64,000 nucleotides of DNA from Apostichopus japonicus (taxonomy: Eukaryota > Echinodermata > Holothuroidea > Aspidochirotida > Stichopodidae). The translations under genes and the position numbers were made by a program. Of the stretch, positions 59,676 through 64,000 are shown one piece after another. Location: positions 15,806,521 through 15,870,520 of the forward strand of contig NC_092562.1 in assembly GCF_037975245.1 (NCBI RefSeq), in the 5' to 3' direction. Numbering within the stretch: the stretch's first letter is position 1; each line of letters starts with the position of its first letter. A model generated the notes under the pieces. It did not search any database. It was not told the origin of the DNA and saw nothing but the letters and a program-made list of their open reading frames with translations.

Positions 59676-62600
59676 CTAAAACAGATACAGATTTTGTGTA
59701 GTTTTTCCTTAGAATGGTTGATTTGGTTAGAGGAGTATTCAAATGGGCGGTGCCTAGAGAGGGAAGGTGCAGTATGTTCCAAGGTGTCGGTTAGGTAGAT
59801 GGGAAAGTGCAGATGTGGAGTGGGAGACAGGTAAGAGAGGAGCGATGTAAATCTGTATATACCACTAAACTTTTAATAAAATTTGTTCAACACCATGGAG
59901 TTGGCCGAAGGTAGAACGAGATTCATTACGCAACTTATTATTTCAGCTTAACATTCTAGAAAGTTACCTTTCCGAGTAAAAGAAACTTCCATAGAGACAG
60001 GATAACAAACACACAGCAGACAACTGTATATATGCACTACAACTTTCATCTCATCACAACCTTGACAGCATAACCCACAAATTTAAACATTCCTATCAAA
60101 CCAATTTGAGAAAATATTTGTAGTTTTGCCTCTGACTTGTTTAGCTAAGACATTTGCTCTTGTAAGATATCTTGCATTGACGCAGAAGAGAGAGAGAGAG
60201 GGTCTCAGGACACGTTTTTTTCCTTCTGTGTAAGTCTCATTTTACTTCCTCTCTGATACGATTGGAAAAAATAGAATGTAATATTATCACTATGCTTTTA
60301 GGAAACTGCTCATTACAAGTAAAGTCCATTTGGGAAAGCAGATAGGGTTCTCAAACTTGAAATAATCTCTTGGCGGCGTCAAACGGAGTACGCGGGGAAG
60401 AGTTACGTCTACTTTAGGTCAACATATTACCTGTCCTAACAATCACAATTTGTGAAATTGAATAGAAGCCTGTGAGTCTGTGTCTAGGGACAACGCTAGT
60501 TTTCAAAAGTGTCAGAGGCAACTAGAAGGGTGAAAACTTTAAAGGAGCATTTAAGTTTTTCTTGCAACATCAGATGACAATTTATCAAATTGAGGCAGAT
60601 CCCTTCCCTCAACTGTCCCCTTCCATCCCCTCATCCCCACCCCCCCAACTATCCCTAATTGCGCATCAGATTATGTCATGAAATATATAATGAGTATTAC
60701 GTAACAGTTGGTTATATTCGATTGTAAACGATTTGTCCCAAAACATTTCTTCATTAATACAATATTCAAGTTTTGTACTTTCTCCATACATATTATAAAC
60801 AAACTTGACAAATGATGTTCATTAGTAAACAGATTGTGTTAGTGAAGAATATTAAAATGTCACCAAAGATGAAGTCTCCGGCTTTAGTTAATAGAATGTT
60901 TCAATGGCAAATTTTTGTACATAGAGGAAGATGGTCCACCTCACATGTTACAGTTTGTGACACACAGCTTGTTACCATTTGCGTTGCCAAGACTAAGTAC
61001 CATACATTAACCACTAGGTCGAGCATCACATTAACACGTACAGTTGCTGACGGCTATATTGGCAAACCAAGATGTACCCTCATGCAAGAACAACTCCAGC
61101 AAAAATTACTTTCTTAATTCCTCTGGACAGATGCTAAGTATCTCCAGAAAGCAATTATACTTTTCAACCAAATAAGAAAGCTAGTAACCATACCCTCATT
61201 TAACCATAGTGTACAACATTCTTACAGTTGAGTTAGCAATAGGAATGAAGACCTAACCTACCATAAAACAAAATACAAAACTGTAGGTCGTAGGTTATTG
61301 TCGTCGTTGAGTGATTTTTATAAGCTATCATTATATTTTATTTAATTAAATATTTAAGTTATTTTTATTTATTAATTGCCAAATTATGGGAAACTAAGAG
61401 TTCTTCAAATAATTCTGACCAAGATTTTTTTTTTAAAGTATTGCACTTGGTGATGGTAAGCAAGATGATAGATAGCATTAGTGGAAAGTATATTTGACTG
61501 ACATAATTGAATGAGTCATGAAATGCAATTGAAAAAAGAGTTTCATCTTTAGAACTATCTGAAGTCATAACTTGAAGATTCAAGCAATAAATTATTAAAG
61601 TAAATTGGCAACACAAATTGGCAACACAACATGAACCAACTTGCATATTTAACTAACTACGTGGACTATTTGTGTGACCATTAAACTATATTATAATTCC
61701 TTTATCATAATCATTCCTAAAAAATCTTCTGCTTTGCTATGCATTCACATCATGTAGTATTCTTCATTTCGCCGTTTTAGAAAAAAGATCAACAAATCTC
61801 AAAGCTGCTCCAGAAATATTCCTCTGATGGAAAAGAATGTTTTTCCACCAGTGCTTATGAATGGATTTACTGATCATGGTTGAAGTGTGGATGTAATAAA
61901 TGAAAACAACTCCCAGAACAAAAGAAATCATGTCACAACCACAACAGAATGTATTGGGAGGAGGAGAAGGGGTCGAACAGATGAAAAAACATTATTTTAT
62001 AAAAAACCAAGGTATTTTCATTTCACTATAAATGAATTATGGATTAACAGTTGGTATTGATTGCTAGATCAAGGTCACACACACATGACACATATAATGA
62101 AGCAAATATTGTTGCATTTATACACATTGGTACTGTAGAATTGCTGTGCTTTTCAAAACTTTCCTTAAAGCAGGAAACTAAAATGAAATGAAAGACAATG
62201 AAACTTATTAAAGAGCAGTTTGCAATTATTAAAACAAATTCCTGCAGAATTAAAATTGTTTACAACAAACTTTTTGATTTTATCCACAGAGCCCAATTAA
62301 AGCTCCAAATTTTACAGAAGAAATGACCTGACATCCACAACCAAGCTTTTTTGAACCCAAATAATAAATAAAGCAAAAGACTGCCACCAGTTTTGAATTT
62401 CGGCCACTTCATGGTCCATGCATGGGTCAGTAGGGCTAACATGCAGAAACACATCATCTGCTGGCTTATAAGCTGTGGTGGGAAGGAGGGGGGTGGGGGA
62501 AGGGGAAAAGTCTGACTGAGCTCTGCAAAGCACAGCCTATACAATGCAGTAACCACTGCAGAAAATGGAGGCAAAGAGACATTAGTTTCACAGATTGAAA

Positions 62601-63778
62601 GCATTACAAAAGGGGTCAAAAAACAGCTGAAAGAGAAAAAGTTGAAGTGTAGGCTGAGTATTCACAGAACCTTGATATTGGTTCCCCTTGGTGACCCCTA
62701 GGCACTCCCCTTCAATTCCCTAGTATTTGATAATACTGCACTGCATCCCTGGTGTCCTCAAAATGGTGACCTTGCGTCAATGACTTTATATTCAGACCAC
62801 GGATAAAGGATTTCTGGGAATATGCTTGAATTTGATTAAATATATGTAAACTTCATGAATTTTATTGATGAGATTTTATAGCGGGTTGTCCTTACATTTT
62901 GATCAATATGCTTAAATTCCTTGTGAAATTGTTGTACATATCAATCTCACTAAAATCGACCACACACACCGCTTTGTATATTAAATGCTATAGCCTCTAG
63001 TTTTAGGCAAAGTTTCCTAGTTCCTCTTAGAGGCGTTAACTTAGGTGTGCTTATCGGACAACCATACCTATGACACCAGGATATAAAATTCTATCAAAAT
63101 ATTTGCACAGAATATACAGTATTTTCAAAAATCTAAGATCTAAAGAGCAACAAATACGTTTGACAGTTGTGCATGAAAATTTCTGACCTAAAATTAAAAG
63201 AAAACATTAAGTTTTCCCATTAAACCACATTTCATATTGCTTCCATTTTCTATGTGTGGAACAAGTATTCTATAGCTTTCTCATTGATCGGCAAAGAGTT
63301 CTTGTTTTTATAGGTCAGAATTACTGATGAGTAAGAAAGATAGTTGCCATAATCCCTTTGATGAATTCTGCCTAATTGAATTAACTTCTAAATAAGATGC
63401 AATACCTTTACAAGTTGCATTTACCTTTTGCAATCACCATGGAAACAAAATTGAATTTTTTTCCCCCCTCTTAAATCAAGGACTTGAGTCTTTTTCCCAA
63501 AGCATCTTAAATATACAAGCTTTTCTTGATGTGACAGGCTTAAACTAATTTGACTATATCGTTAACAAGCCGTCTCTTGCTATGACCATCCTCCACATAG
63601 GCAAAAATTGTGGTCATGTACACACAAGGCTGTTACAAGATTAAACATTTTGAGATATTTAGTACATTTGTGGCGAAAAGTGAACACAAAAATTTGACGG
63701 CTTAACAGGCAGATTTATTAAAAAAAATGCTTCTAACATTCCATAGAAGATACAGAGAAGGAGAGGTGACTAAGTAAC

Positions 63779-63832
63779 GATATATGGGAACAAACACACT
63801 AAGAGATATATGGGAACATACACACTAAGAAC
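63779..63832. repeat. Two-copy tandem repeat, about 27-bp unit
   Basis: The unit ATATATGGGAACAAACACAC followed by TAAGAG occurs twice with few differences. Confidence 0.8.
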
Positions 63833-64000
63833 TATGTGTAAAAAAGTGCCCAAAATGGAAGAATATATTCCTAGAAAATTGGTGTAACATAGAACGTGAT
63901 CAAATATTAGCATATTTTGCTAAACTGTGTTTTTAGCACAGGTTTTTCCTAAACTTTTGGGTCACATGTTCCTTCAAAATTGTGCAAAAAACCTTAGTTG

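Larger units (their letters stand above)
56817..64000 (-). other. Upstream POMGNT1 intron or 5' region
   Basis: I searched the minus strand for a cytoplasmic tail with a membrane segment in the right phase and found none, so the first coding exon is probably outside the window. Contents are a 17-bp minisatellite (59263-59675), a small two-copy repeat (63779-63832), G/C runs, and unsupported open frames at 58497-58742 and 60812-61117. Confidence 0.55.

Noticed and set aside
59194-59701. Long plus-strand open frames (161 and 151 codons) encoding a TTEEYKLQKNTNYRRIQ-type repeat
   Set aside because: They are produced by a 17-bp minisatellite readable in all three frames; no start region, splice sites or homology support a gene.
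60812-61117. 101-residue plus-strand frame
   Set aside because: No recognised domain or neighbouring exon; composition is typical of random open frames.
63120-63190. Minus-strand CQTYLLLF-like reading as the missing POMGNT1 membrane-anchor exon
   Set aside because: The hydrophobic run is only a few residues before a stop, the phase does not fit and there is no further similarity.

Overview
The window is animal nuclear DNA: AT-rich, intron-rich and full of SINEs, minisatellites and homopolymer runs. It carries parts of two multi-exon genes that converge on each other. Protein similarity and general texture suggest a marine invertebrate deuterostome, most likely an echinoderm. That placement is inference. 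No bacterial, viral or organellar genes were seen.

Left end, plus strand (1-5684): the 3' part of a pikachurin (EGFLAM)-like gene. Six exons join in phase into 337 residues: the end of one laminin-G domain, one EGF domain, a complete C-terminal laminin-G domain and a stop. The 5' part lies left of the window.

Middle (5685-16432): about 10.7 kb between the two gene ends. No convincing gene was found there.

Right, minus strand (16433-56816): thirteen exons of POMGNT1, the Golgi protein O-mannose beta-1,2-N-acetylglucosaminyltransferase. They join without a gap or frame break into 566 residues covering the carbohydrate-binding stem domain and the whole catalytic domain. Only the N-terminal cytoplasmic tail and membrane anchor are missing; they presumably lie right of the window. 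56817-64000 looks like the large upstream intron.

How they relate: in vertebrates pikachurin binds glycosylated alpha-dystroglycan, and POMGNT1 makes an O-mannosyl glycan needed for that glycosylation. A ligand and an enzyme that matures its receptor therefore sit tail to tail about 11 kb apart. The second notable point is a 60-bp tandem duplication spanning the end of one POMGNT1 exon. It copies the 5' splice site in frame and could give an isoform with exactly 20 extra residues between stem and catalytic domains. Other structure includes a U2-snRNA-like retro-insertion, four tRNA-headed SINEs (one with a 22-bp target-site duplication), a repeat dense in AGGTCA direct repeats, a 48-bp-arm foldback, and minisatellites close to several POMGNT1 splice donors.
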